DNA from: Streptomyces sp. NBC_01549 | GTDB lineage: Bacteria > Actinomycetota > Actinomycetes > Streptomycetales > Streptomycetaceae | Reading direction: 5' to 3' | NCBI RefSeq assembly: GCF_026339955.1 | Contig: NZ_JAPEPW010000001.1 | Coordinates: 7,399,001-7,463,000 of the forward strand | Length of the DNA: 64,000 nucleotides | Shown here: positions 7,854 through 16,262 of the stretch, piece after piece | How the letters are laid out: each line of letters begins with the position of its first letter | How positions within the stretch are numbered: the first letter of the stretch is position 1 | The notes under the pieces: model-generated | Seen by the model: the letters and a program-made list of their open reading frames with translations, nothing else | Databases searched by the model: none | What the model was told of the DNA's origin: nothing | Program-made: the position numbers and the translations under genes

Positions 7854-8657
7854 TCAGAGGGTCGCCGCGTGGTCGGGGACGTACGTCTGCAGATCGCGCG
7901 GCGGGCGCACATAGCCCGTCGACGGCGGCCGGGGCGGCAGTTCGAGAACCGGCGGCTTCACCTCGTGGTACGGAACGGAGCCGAGCAGGTGGGCGATCAT
8001 GTTCAGGCGGGCCCGGCGCTTGTCGTCGCTCTCCACGACGTACCACGGAGCCTCCGAGACGTCCGTGTGCACCAGCATCTCGTCCTTGGCCCGGGAGTAC
8101 GCCTCCCAGCGGGTGATCGACTCCAGGTCCATCGGGGAGAGCTTCCAGCGTCGCGTCGGATCCTTCAGCCGGCGCCGGAACCGCCTCTGCTGCTCCGCGT
8201 CGCTCACCGAGAACCAGTACTTGCGCAGCAGGATCCCCTCCTCGACCAGCATCCGTTCGAAGATCGGGCACTGGCGGAGGAAGAGCTGGTGCTCCTCCTT
8301 CGTGCAGAAGCCCATGACGTGCTCGACGCCGGCGCGGTTGTACCAGCTCCGGTCGAACAGCACGATCTCCCCGGCGGCGGGCAGATGCTCGACATACCGC
8401 TGGAAGTACCACTGGGTGCGCTGGCGCTCGGTCGGCTTGGGCAGCGCCACGGTCCGTGCGACGCGCGGATTGAGGAGCTCCGACACCCGCTTGATCGTGC
8501 CGCCCTTGCCCGCCGCGTCCCGGCCCTCGAAGACCACCACGAGCCGGGCGCCCTCGGTGCGCACCCACTCCTGAAGCTTCACCAGCTCCGTCTGCAGGCG
8601 CAGCAGCTCCCGCTCGTACGCCTCTACCGGCACTCTCGCCGTCTTCTCGCCGGCCAT
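7854..8657 (-). CDS. ppk2: Polyphosphate kinase 2 family protein
   Basis: The 267-residue protein is a single-domain PPK2. It has Walker A (GRDAAGKGG, about residues 45-53), Walker B (FDRSWYNRAG) and the lid motif RRWKLSPMDLESITRW. PPK2 enzymes transfer phosphate from polyphosphate to nucleoside mono- or diphosphates. The KLSPMD motif suggests the class that phosphorylates ADP or GDP, but specificity cannot be settled by eye. GAGGAGG precedes the ATG. It is transcribed alone, convergent with the USP gene and divergent from phosphoketolase. It offers ATP or GTP from stored polyphosphate. Confidence 0.92.
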   Translation of the reverse strand: MAGEKTARVPVEAYERELLRLQTELVKLQEWVRTEGARLVVVFEGRDAAGKGGTIKRVSELLNPRVARTVALPKPTERQRTQWYFQRYVEHLPAAGEIVLFDRSWYNRAGVEHVMGFCTKEEHQLFLRQCPIFERMLVEEGILLRKYWFSVSDAEQQRRFRRRLKDPTRRWKLSPMDLESITRWEAYSRAKDEMLVHTDVSEAPWYVVESDDKRRARLNMIAHLLGSVPYHEVKPPVLELPPRPPSTGYVRPPRDLQTYVPDHAATL

Positions 8658-8754
8658 GCCGCCTCCTCCGCTCGATCACGCACACCGATGCCACGCCCCG
8701 CGACACGCCCTGCGACACACCCCGTGACGCATCTCGATGACTTACGGAGTCACC

Positions 8755-11154
8755 ATGCCCAAGGTCGAACCGCCCAAGGTCGAACACCAGGACAGCACCG
8801 TACTGACCGACGACGAACTGCGCACCCTGGACGCCCACTGGCGAGCCGCCAACTACCTTGCCGTGGGCCAGATCTACCTGCTCGCCAACCCGCTGCTGAC
8901 CGAGCCCCTGACCCCCGCCCACATCAAGCCGCGACTGTTGGGCCACTGGGGCACCTCACCCGGCCTCAACCTGGTGCACACGCACCTCAACCGGGTGATC
9001 AAGGCCCGTGGTCTGGACGCGCTGTGCGTGTGGGGCCCCGGTCACGGCGGGCCCGCGGTCCTCGCCAACTCCTGGCTGGAGGGGACCTACAGCGAGACGT
9101 ACCCGAGCGTCTCGCGGGACGCGGCCGGCATGGAGAGGCTGTTCAGGCAGTTCTCGTTCCCCGGCGGGGTGCCCAGCCATGTCGCGCCGGAGACACCGGG
9201 CTCGATCCACGAGGGCGGTGAGCTCGGCTACTCGCTGGCGCACGCCTATGGGGCCGCCTTCGACAACCCGGACCTGCTGGTCGCCTGCGTCATCGGCGAC
9301 GGCGAGGCGGAGACCGGGCCGTTGGCCGCGTCCTGGCACTCCAACAAGTTCCTCGACCCGGTCCACGACGGCGCCGTGCTGCCGATTCTGCACCTCAACG
9401 GTTACAAGATCGCCAACCCGACCGTCCTGTCCCGGATCCCGGAGGCCGAACTCGACGAGCTGCTGCGCGGCTACGGCCATGACCCGATCCACGTCACCGG
9501 CGACGACCCGCACGAGGTCCACCGCGCGATGGCGGGCGCCTTCGACCGGGCCCTGGACCACATCGCGCTGATGCAGCGCACCGCCCGCGAGGACGGTGTG
9601 GCCGAGCGGGTTCGCTGGCCCATGATCGTGCTGCGCACCCCGAAGGGCTGGACGGGACCGGCGGAGGTCGACGGCGTGCCCGTCGAGGGCACCTGGCGCG
9701 CCCACCAGGTGCCGCTGGCCGCGGTCCGCGAAAACCCGGAACACCTGCGGCAGTTGGAGACCTGGCTGCGCTCGTACCGTCCCGAGGAACTCTTCGACGC
9801 CGAGGGGCGCCCCGTCGCCGACGTCCTCGCCTGCGTACCCGACGGCTCGAAGCGACTGGGCGGCACCCCGCACGCCAACGGCGGCCTGCTCGTCCGTGAC
9901 CTGCCCATCCCGTCCCTCGACCGCTACGCCGTCCCCGTCGACAAACCGGGCGCCACTCTGCACGAGCCCACCCGGGTCCTCGGCGACCTCCTCGAACAGG
10001 TCATGAAGGACACCTCCCAACGCCGGGACTTCCGCCTGGTGGGCCCCGACGAGACCGCCTCCAACCGGTTGGGAGCTGTCTTCGGTGCCAGCGGCAAGGC
10101 CTGGCAGGCCCAGACCCTCCAGGTGGACGAGCACCTGGACCGGCATGGCCGAGTGGTGGAGATCCTTTCCGAACACCTCTGCCAGGGCTGGTTGGAGGGC
10201 TACACGCTGACCGGCCGGCACGGATTGTTCTCCTGCTACGAGGCGTTCGTGCACATCGTCGACTCGATGGTCAACCAGCACATCAAGTGGCTCAAGACGT
10301 CGAGGGAGCTGGCGTGGCGTGCCCCGATCGCGTCCCTCAACTACCTGCTCACCTCGCACGTCTGGCGTCAGGACCACAACGGCTTCTCGCACCAGGACCC
10401 CGGCTTCGTCGACCACGTCCTCAACAAGAGCCCCGAGGTCGTACGGGTCTATCTGCCGCCGGACGCCAACACCCTGCTGTCGGTGGCGGACCACGTGCTG
10501 CGCAGCCGCGACTACGTCAACGTCGTCGTCGCGGGCAAGCAGCCCTGCTTCGACTGGCTCTCCATGGACCAGGCCCGCGACCACTGCACCCGCGGCGCCG
10601 GGATCTGGGAGTGGGCGGGCTCGGCGAACGGGGATCGCGAACCGGACGTCGTCCTCGCCTGCGCGGGTGACGTCCCCACCCAGGAGATCCTGGCCGCCTC
10701 CGACCTGCTGCGACGCCATCTGCCCGAGCTCGCCGTCCGCGTCGTCAACGTCGTCGACATGACCCGGCTGCTGCCGCGCGACGAACACCCGCATGGAATG
10801 GGCGACTTCGAGTACGACGGGCTGTTCACCACCGACAAGCCGGTGATCTTCGCGTACCACGGCTACCCCTGGCTGATCCACCGGCTCGCCTACCGCCGCA
10901 CCGGCCACGCCAACCTTCACGTACGCGGCTACAAGGAGATGGGCACCACCACGACCCCGTTCGACATGGTCGTCCGCAACGACATGGACCGCTACCGCCT
11001 CGTCATGGACGTGATCGACCGTGTCCCCGGCCTCGGCGTGCGCGCCGCCGCCGTCCGCCAGCAGATGGCCGACGCCCGCACCCGCCACCACGCCTGGATC
11101 CGCGAATATGGCACCGACCTGCCCGAAGTCGCCGACTGGACCTGGACCGGCTGA
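8755..11154 (+). CDS. xfp: Xylulose-5-phosphate/fructose-6-phosphate phosphoketolase
   Basis: The 799-residue protein has the normal length for phosphoketolase. Thiamine-diphosphate motifs include GHGGPAVLANSWLEG, CVIGDGEAETGP and SHQDPGFVDH. The enzyme cleaves xylulose 5-phosphate or fructose 6-phosphate with phosphate to acetyl phosphate and a triose or tetrose phosphate, conserving energy without oxygen. I chose the ATG at 8755, five bases after CGGAG, over one six codons upstream. It leads a probable operon with gap, the HAD phosphatase and the GH65 gene. No operator consensus copy is visible in the short region upstream. Confidence 0.95.
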   Translation: MPKVEPPKVEHQDSTVLTDDELRTLDAHWRAANYLAVGQIYLLANPLLTEPLTPAHIKPRLLGHWGTSPGLNLVHTHLNRVIKARGLDALCVWGPGHGGPAVLANSWLEGTYSETYPSVSRDAAGMERLFRQFSFPGGVPSHVAPETPGSIHEGGELGYSLAHAYGAAFDNPDLLVACVIGDGEAETGPLAASWHSNKFLDPVHDGAVLPILHLNGYKIANPTVLSRIPEAELDELLRGYGHDPIHVTGDDPHEVHRAMAGAFDRALDHIALMQRTAREDGVAERVRWPMIVLRTPKGWTGPAEVDGVPVEGTWRAHQVPLAAVRENPEHLRQLETWLRSYRPEELFDAEGRPVADVLACVPDGSKRLGGTPHANGGLLVRDLPIPSLDRYAVPVDKPGATLHEPTRVLGDLLEQVMKDTSQRRDFRLVGPDETASNRLGAVFGASGKAWQAQTLQVDEHLDRHGRVVEILSEHLCQGWLEGYTLTGRHGLFSCYEAFVHIVDSMVNQHIKWLKTSRELAWRAPIASLNYLLTSHVWRQDHNGFSHQDPGFVDHVLNKSPEVVRVYLPPDANTLLSVADHVLRSRDYVNVVVAGKQPCFDWLSMDQARDHCTRGAGIWEWAGSANGDREPDVVLACAGDVPTQEILAASDLLRRHLPELAVRVVNVVDMTRLLPRDEHPHGMGDFEYDGLFTTDKPVIFAYHGYPWLIHRLAYRRTGHANLHVRGYKEMGTTTTPFDMVVRNDMDRYRLVMDVIDRVPGLGVRAAAVRQQMADARTRHHAWIREYGTDLPEVADWTWTG

Positions 11155-11207
11155 TCGCCCACCCCACACCGGCTGAGATCCCTCACACCGCAAAGGAGTT
11201 CATCGCC

Positions 11208-12224
11208 ATGACCGTACGCGTCGGCATCAACGGCTTCGGCCGCATCGGCCGCACGTATCTGCGCGCGGCACTCGACCGGGCGGAGGCGGGCACCCAGGAC
11301 GTCGAGGTGGTCGCCGTCAACGACATCGCGCCGCCCGCCACCTTGGCCCACCTGCTGGAGTACGACTCGACGTTCGGGCACATCGGGCGCGAGGTCCTGC
11401 ACGACGACAGCTCGATCACCGTCGACGGCCGGCGCGTCGCCGTCTCCGCCGAGCGCGACCCGGCGGCCCTCCAGTGGTCCGACTACGGCGCCGACATCGT
11501 CATCGAGTCCACCGGCCGCTTCCGTGACCGCGACGCCGCGGCCCTGCACCTGAAGGGCGGCGCCCACACGGTGCTGCTCTCGGCGCCCGGCAAGAACGCG
11601 GACACCACCATCGTCATGGGGGTCAACGACGACACCTACGACCCGCACAACGACCGGATCGTGTCCGCCGCGTCCTGCACCACCAACTGCGTCGCGCCCA
11701 TGGTCAAGGTGCTCCACGAGTCCTTCGGTATCGAGCGCGGCGTGATGACCACCATCCACGGCTACACCAACGACCAGTCCCTGCTGGACGGCCCGCACAA
11801 GGACCTGCGCCGGGCCAGGTCGGCGGCCCTGAGTATCATCCCGACCAGCACGGGAGCCGCCCGCGCCGTCGGGCTGGTGGTACCGGAACTGGCCGGCGCA
11901 CTGGACGGCATCGCGGTGCGCGTGCCCGTCGAGGACGGCTCGCTCACCGACCTCACGGTGGTTCTGCGGACGGCGGCGACGGCGGAGGAGATCAACGCCG
12001 CCTTCGCCGAGGCATCGGAGGGACCGCTGAACGGCATCCTGCGCGTCTCGAAGGCGCCGATCGTCTCCCGCGACGTCATCGGCGATCCCGCCTCCTGCGT
12101 CTTCGACCCGGCCCTGACCCAGGCCAACGGCACCCTGGTGAAGGTCTTCGGCTGGTACGACAACGAGTGGGGCTACACCAACCGGCTCCTCGACCTCACC
12201 GCACTGGTGGCCGACGACCGATGA
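11208..12224 (+). CDS. gap: Glyceraldehyde-3-phosphate dehydrogenase
   Basis: The 338-residue protein has an N-terminal NAD-binding motif (GINGFGRIGR), the active-site SAASCTTNCVAPM (Cys near residue 157) and the C-terminal WYDNEWGYTNRL. Asp after the second beta strand (VNDIA) favours NAD over NADP. It follows phosphoketolase by 53 bases with an AAAGGAG ribosome site and could consume the triose phosphate that phosphoketolase releases. It is probably a second, condition-specific GAPDH rather than the housekeeping copy; this is inferred from context. Confidence 0.95.
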   Translation: MTVRVGINGFGRIGRTYLRAALDRAEAGTQDVEVVAVNDIAPPATLAHLLEYDSTFGHIGREVLHDDSSITVDGRRVAVSAERDPAALQWSDYGADIVIESTGRFRDRDAAALHLKGGAHTVLLSAPGKNADTTIVMGVNDDTYDPHNDRIVSAASCTTNCVAPMVKVLHESFGIERGVMTTIHGYTNDQSLLDGPHKDLRRARSAALSIIPTSTGAARAVGLVVPELAGALDGIAVRVPVEDGSLTDLTVVLRTAATAEEINAAFAEASEGPLNGILRVSKAPIVSRDVIGDPASCVFDPALTQANGTLVKVFGWYDNEWGYTNRLLDLTALVADDR

Positions 12225-12964
12225 GCGCGGAGCGGAGCGGCACGGCCCGCGTACCCCGTGCGCTGCGGGGGACGCGGGCCGTGGTCCTCGACACCGACGG
12301 CGTCATCACGGACTCCGCGCGGGTGCACGCCGCCGCGTGGAAGACGGCCTTCGACGCCTTTCTGAGCCCACGCGGCGAGCGCCCCTTCGACCCGCGCGAG
12401 GACTATCTGCGCTACGTCGACGGCAAGTCGCGCCTCGATGGCGCCGCGGCGTTTCTCGAAGCCCGGGGGCTGCGGCCCTCCGATGCCGAGGTCCGGGCCG
12501 TCGCCGCCCACAAGGAGCGGCTGTTCACCGAGCGGCTGCGCGCCGGGGGTGTCGACCCCTACCCGGGTACGGTCCGCCTGCTGCGCGCCCTGCGGTCCGC
12601 CGGGATCCCCCTGGCCGCCGCCTCCGCCTCCCGGCACGCGGCCGAACTCCTCGAGCAGGCGGGAGTACGCGGTCTCTTCGACGCGCTGGTGGACGGAGGG
12701 GAGGCCGCTCGGCTGGGTCTGCCCGGGAAGCCCGACCCCGCTCTCTTCCTGGAGGCGACCCGCCGCCTCGGCACCTCCGCCGAACACACCGCCGTGGTCG
12801 AGGACGCCCTCGCCGGAGTCGAGGCCGCACGACGCGGCGGATTCGGTCGCGTCGTGGGCGTCGACCGCGCCCGCACCCCGGCCACCCGGGCCGCGTTGCT
12901 GAAGCACGGCGCGGACCTGGTGGTCGACGACCTCGCGGAACTGCTCGAACAGGAGGAACAGTGA
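12221..12964 (+). CDS. HAD-family beta-phosphoglucomutase-like hydrolase
   Basis: The 247-residue protein carries HAD motif I as LDTDGVITDSARVHAAAW, motif II near AAASAS, a conserved Lys in GKPDPALFL and motif III VVEDALAGVEAA. This is the beta-phosphoglucomutase subgroup. The usual beta-PGM start (FDLDGV) is changed to LDTDGV, but both catalytic Asp residues remain. It overlaps gap (ATGA) and the GH65 gene (GTGA), so the three are translationally coupled. It would convert beta-glucose 1-phosphate from the phosphorylase to glucose 6-phosphate. Confidence 0.88.
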   Translation: MSAERSGTARVPRALRGTRAVVLDTDGVITDSARVHAAAWKTAFDAFLSPRGERPFDPREDYLRYVDGKSRLDGAAAFLEARGLRPSDAEVRAVAAHKERLFTERLRAGGVDPYPGTVRLLRALRSAGIPLAAASASRHAAELLEQAGVRGLFDALVDGGEAARLGLPGKPDPALFLEATRRLGTSAEHTAVVEDALAGVEAARRGGFGRVVGVDRARTPATRAALLKHGADLVVDDLAELLEQEEQ

Positions 12965-15345
12965 AGGTGGCCGACTGGGCGTGGACGTACGAGGGTTACG
13001 ACCCGGGACAGGAGCGGTTGCGCGAGGCGCTGTGCACCCTCGGGAACGGCTACTTCGCCACCCGGGGCGCGGCCCCCGAGTGCGCGGCGGACTCCGTCCA
13101 CTACCCGGGCACGTACGCGGCGGGCTGTTACAACAGGCTCACCTCGGAGGTGGCCGGACGCCGGGTCGAGAACGAGGACATGGTCAACCTCCCCAACTGG
13201 CTGCCGCTCCGGTTCCGTACCGCCTCCGGGGCCTGGCTCACGCCCGACACCCACAAGCTTCTCGACCACCGCCAGAACCTGGACCTGCGCGCGGGCGTCC
13301 TGGAACGCACCCTGCGGTACGAGGACGAGGAGGGCCGTCGCCTCGCCGTACGGCAGGTGTGGCTGGTCCACATGGCCGACCCCCATGTCGCCGCGCTGCG
13401 TACGGAGTTGACGACACAGGGCTGGTCCGGGGAGATCGAGATCGAGACTGCGCTCGATGGGTCGGTCGCCAACACCGGAGTGGAGCGCTACCGCTCCCTC
13501 GCCTCCCGGCATCTCACGGACGTCCGCACCGGCACCGCGGCGCCGGACACGCTCTGGCTGGAGTGCCGGACCAGCGCCTCCGACATCAGGATCGGCCTGG
13601 CGGCCCGCACGGCCGCCGACGCGCCCACCCGGACCGTGGACGCACACGAGGACGCGCGGGCGGCTCAGTTGCTGCGGCTCTCCCTGACCGACGGCCGGAC
13701 GGTCACGGTCGACAAGACCGTCGCCCTGCACACTTCGCACGACGCGGCCATCAAGGACCCGGCGCACGCGGCCCTGGACCGGGTCGGCCGCGCTCCAGAC
13801 TTCGTGACCCTGCTGGACTCCCACCGCATGGCCTGGCAACAGCTCTGGCGCAACGCCGAGTTGGCTGTGCCCAACAGTGCGGGCCCGGTGCTGCGGCTGC
13901 ACCTCTTCCACCTGCTCCAGACGCTCTCCCCGCACACCGCCGAGTTGGACGTGGGCGTCCCGGCGCGCGGTCTGCACGGCGAGGCCTACCGTGGGCACGT
14001 CTTCTGGGACGAACTGTTCGTCCTCCCGTACCTCAACCTGCACTTTCCCGAGGTCTCCCGTGCCCTGCTCACCTACCGCCACCGCCGCCTCGAGCAGGCC
14101 TGCCGGGCCGCCCGCGACGCCGGGCACACTGGTGCGATGTACCCGTGGCAGAGCGGCAGCGACGGCCGGGAGGAGACCCAGCAGCTGCACCTCAACCCGC
14201 GCTCCGGGCGCTGGCTGCCCGACCATTCACGGCTCCAGCACCACGTCGGCTCGGCGATCGCGTACAACGTGTGGCAGTACAGCGAGGCGAGTGGCGACAC
14301 CGAGTTCCTGCACACCAAGGGCGTCGAGATGCTCGTGCAGATCGCCCGCTTCTGGGCCGACCTCGCGGCGTACGACGGGACGCTCGGCCGGTACCGGATC
14401 CGCGGCGTCATGGGCCCCGACGAGTATCACGACGCCTACCCCGGCGCCGGGCGGCCCGGACTCGACGACAACGCGTACACCAACGTCACCGCGGCCTGGG
14501 TGCTCGCCCGCACCCTCGACGTCCTCCACGACCTGCCCGAACTGCCGCGCCGGGACCTCTGCGAGCGCACCGGCCTCGACGCGACCGAACTCGACGGCTG
14601 GCAGGAGGTCTCCCGGAAGCTGTACGTACCCTTCCACGCCGGGGTGATCAGCCAGTTCGACGGCTACGGCGCACTGGAAGAGCTGGACTGGGACGGCTAC
14701 CGGGCACGGTACGGCGACATCCGGCGGCTCGACCGGATCCTGGAGGCCGAGGGCGACAGCGTCAACCGCTACCAGGCCTCCAAGCAGGCGGACGTCCTGA
14801 TGCTGGGTTACCTCTTCTCGCCCGCCGAGCTCGGCGGCCTCTTCCGCAGGCTCGGGCACGAGGTGGACGACACGATGTGGCGGCGCACCGTCGACCACTA
14901 CCTGAGCCGCACGAGTCACGGCTCGACACTGAGCAGCCTGGTGCACGGGTGGGTGCTGGCCCGGGCGCGGCGCGCCGACGCGTGGACGTTCGTGCACGAG
15001 TCCCTGGCCGGGGACATCGCCGATCTGCAAGGCGGCACCACAGGAGAGGGCATCCACCTCGGCGCCATGGCCGGCACCCTCGATCTCGTCCAGCGCTGCC
15101 TGACCGGCCTGGAGACCCGGGGCGGTGCGCTGCGGCTCGACCCGGTGCCGCTGCCGGAGTTCTCCGAGTACGGCTTCGCCATCCGCTACCGTGGCCATCG
15201 CGGAGTGCAACTGCGTCTGTCCGCAGGCCAGTTGATGATGGCCGTGCCCGCGTCCGACCAGGACCCGATCGACGTCGCCCTCGCGGACCGCACCGTGTCC
15301 GTGGCGCCAGGGGAATCCTGCACCCTCACCCTGCCGGACCGGTGA
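12961..15345 (+). CDS. Glycoside hydrolase family 65 disaccharide phosphorylase
   Basis: The 794-residue protein matches maltose/trehalose/kojibiose phosphorylases. It has an N-terminal beta-sandwich (EGYDPGQERLREALCTLGNGYFATRG), an (alpha/alpha)6 barrel with the general acid Glu near residue 488 (VMGPDEYHD), and a C-terminal sandwich. These enzymes split alpha-glucosides with phosphate to beta-glucose 1-phosphate, saving one ATP per hexose. Which disaccharide is used cannot be read from the sequence; trehalose or maltose are obvious candidates in Streptomyces. The GTG start overlaps the HAD stop and is preceded by AGGAGG. Confidence 0.9.
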   Translation: MKVADWAWTYEGYDPGQERLREALCTLGNGYFATRGAAPECAADSVHYPGTYAAGCYNRLTSEVAGRRVENEDMVNLPNWLPLRFRTASGAWLTPDTHKLLDHRQNLDLRAGVLERTLRYEDEEGRRLAVRQVWLVHMADPHVAALRTELTTQGWSGEIEIETALDGSVANTGVERYRSLASRHLTDVRTGTAAPDTLWLECRTSASDIRIGLAARTAADAPTRTVDAHEDARAAQLLRLSLTDGRTVTVDKTVALHTSHDAAIKDPAHAALDRVGRAPDFVTLLDSHRMAWQQLWRNAELAVPNSAGPVLRLHLFHLLQTLSPHTAELDVGVPARGLHGEAYRGHVFWDELFVLPYLNLHFPEVSRALLTYRHRRLEQACRAARDAGHTGAMYPWQSGSDGREETQQLHLNPRSGRWLPDHSRLQHHVGSAIAYNVWQYSEASGDTEFLHTKGVEMLVQIARFWADLAAYDGTLGRYRIRGVMGPDEYHDAYPGAGRPGLDDNAYTNVTAAWVLARTLDVLHDLPELPRRDLCERTGLDATELDGWQEVSRKLYVPFHAGVISQFDGYGALEELDWDGYRARYGDIRRLDRILEAEGDSVNRYQASKQADVLMLGYLFSPAELGGLFRRLGHEVDDTMWRRTVDHYLSRTSHGSTLSSLVHGWVLARARRADAWTFVHESLAGDIADLQGGTTGEGIHLGAMAGTLDLVQRCLTGLETRGGALRLDPVPLPEFSEYGFAIRYRGHRGVQLRLSAGQLMMAVPASDQDPIDVALADRTVSVAPGESCTLTLPDR

Positions 15346-15360
15346 CCTGACGGTCCCGTG

Positions 15361-16092
15361 TCAGCGCGGAACCACTGCCACCGGGCACTCGGTGTGCTCC
15401 AGCACGGCCCGTAGCGTGGACCCCAGCGACCGGTCCGCGCGGCCGACCACCAGGAGCCCCGCCGAGCCCGACGCCCGGACCAGGGCGGCCGACGGGCTCT
15501 GGAGCCGGACGTCCTCGTAGACGTCCACCTGCGGGTACTGCTCCCGCCACGGCCGCAGCGCGTCCGACAGCAGCTGTGCCTCCTGGTCCTCCCACGCTCC
15601 CCGGTCCTCCTCCGGCAGCGCGTACGGCAGCGACTGCTCGGCGCAGCTGGGCAGCCGCCAGGCGTGCACGGCGTGCAGCCGGGCACCGCGACGCCGGGCG
15701 GCGTCGAACGCGAAGTCCATGACGGCGCTCACCGGGTCGCGGGCATCCACGCCCAGAGCCACCTGGCCCGTACGCCACCGACGGTCCGTACGGCCGTCGC
15801 CGCCGCCCGGCACCAGCAGCACCGGCAGGTTCGAGCGGGCCGCCACCTCATGGGGCACGGAACCCACGGCCGGCCCTGGCACACCGTCCTCGCCGTGCAG
15901 ACCGAGAACGGTGCAGGAGGCCCGCGAGCCGAGCGAGAGCAGCGCCACGGCGACTCCTCCGGCCGGTTCGGCCCCCTCGATGCGCACGACCCGCAACGGC
16001 AGCCCGCGCAGCCGCGCGTCCGCCGCCGCCCACTCGACCGCCGCCCTGCCGGGCGCGGAGGCGTCGACCCCGACAACGATCGGTTCGGTCAT
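15361..16092 (-). CDS. Universal stress protein with shortened first domain
   Basis: The 243-residue protein has two USP domains. The first is only about 95 residues and lacks most of the usual helix-rich middle, yet keeps a GS-type loop (GLHGEDGVPGPAVGS). The second (about 105-243) ends in VLEHTECPVAVVP. The start at 16092 gives MTEPIVVGVDAS, the usual USP opening. Longer starts would add arginine-rich sequence from the intergenic region. It is convergent with the GH65 gene, 15 bases apart. A perfect operator at 16165-16178 lies between it and the divergent synthetase gene. Confidence 0.85.
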   Translation of the reverse strand: MTEPIVVGVDASAPGRAAVEWAAADARLRGLPLRVVRIEGAEPAGGVAVALLSLGSRASCTVLGLHGEDGVPGPAVGSVPHEVAARSNLPVLLVPGGGDGRTDRRWRTGQVALGVDARDPVSAVMDFAFDAARRRGARLHAVHAWRLPSCAEQSLPYALPEEDRGAWEDQEAQLLSDALRPWREQYPQVDVYEDVRLQSPSAALVRASGSAGLLVVGRADRSLGSTLRAVLEHTECPVAVVPR

Positions 16093-16141
16093 GGCAGTTC
16101 GTCCCTCCATGCGTACGGGATTCCAGGGTGTCCACCCTCCG

Positions 16142-16178
16142 CCGTGGACCGGCCCACGGGACAGGGGCCGACCGGCCC
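16142..16178. promoter_or_regulatory. Paired OsdR/DevR-type operator, divergent
   Basis: 16165-16178 reads GGGCCGACCGGCCC. A second inverted element at 16142-16155 (about GTGGACCGGCCCAC) is centred 23 bp away. The pair sits between a USP gene (start 16092) and the synthetase fusion (start 16263), so it may control both. Confidence 0.75.
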
Positions 16179-16262
16179 ATGCGGCGCACCCGATCAGCCC
16201 CTGGGGCGGGGCCGCGCATCGCTGGATGCTCGAAGGGCCGAGAGGTTGTGAGGAGGCCCGAG

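Noticed and set aside
12337..12960. N-terminal extension of the GH65 protein over the HAD gene
   Set aside because: The segment is arginine/proline-rich chance frame; the GTG at 12961 with AGGAGG and the family start explain the gene.
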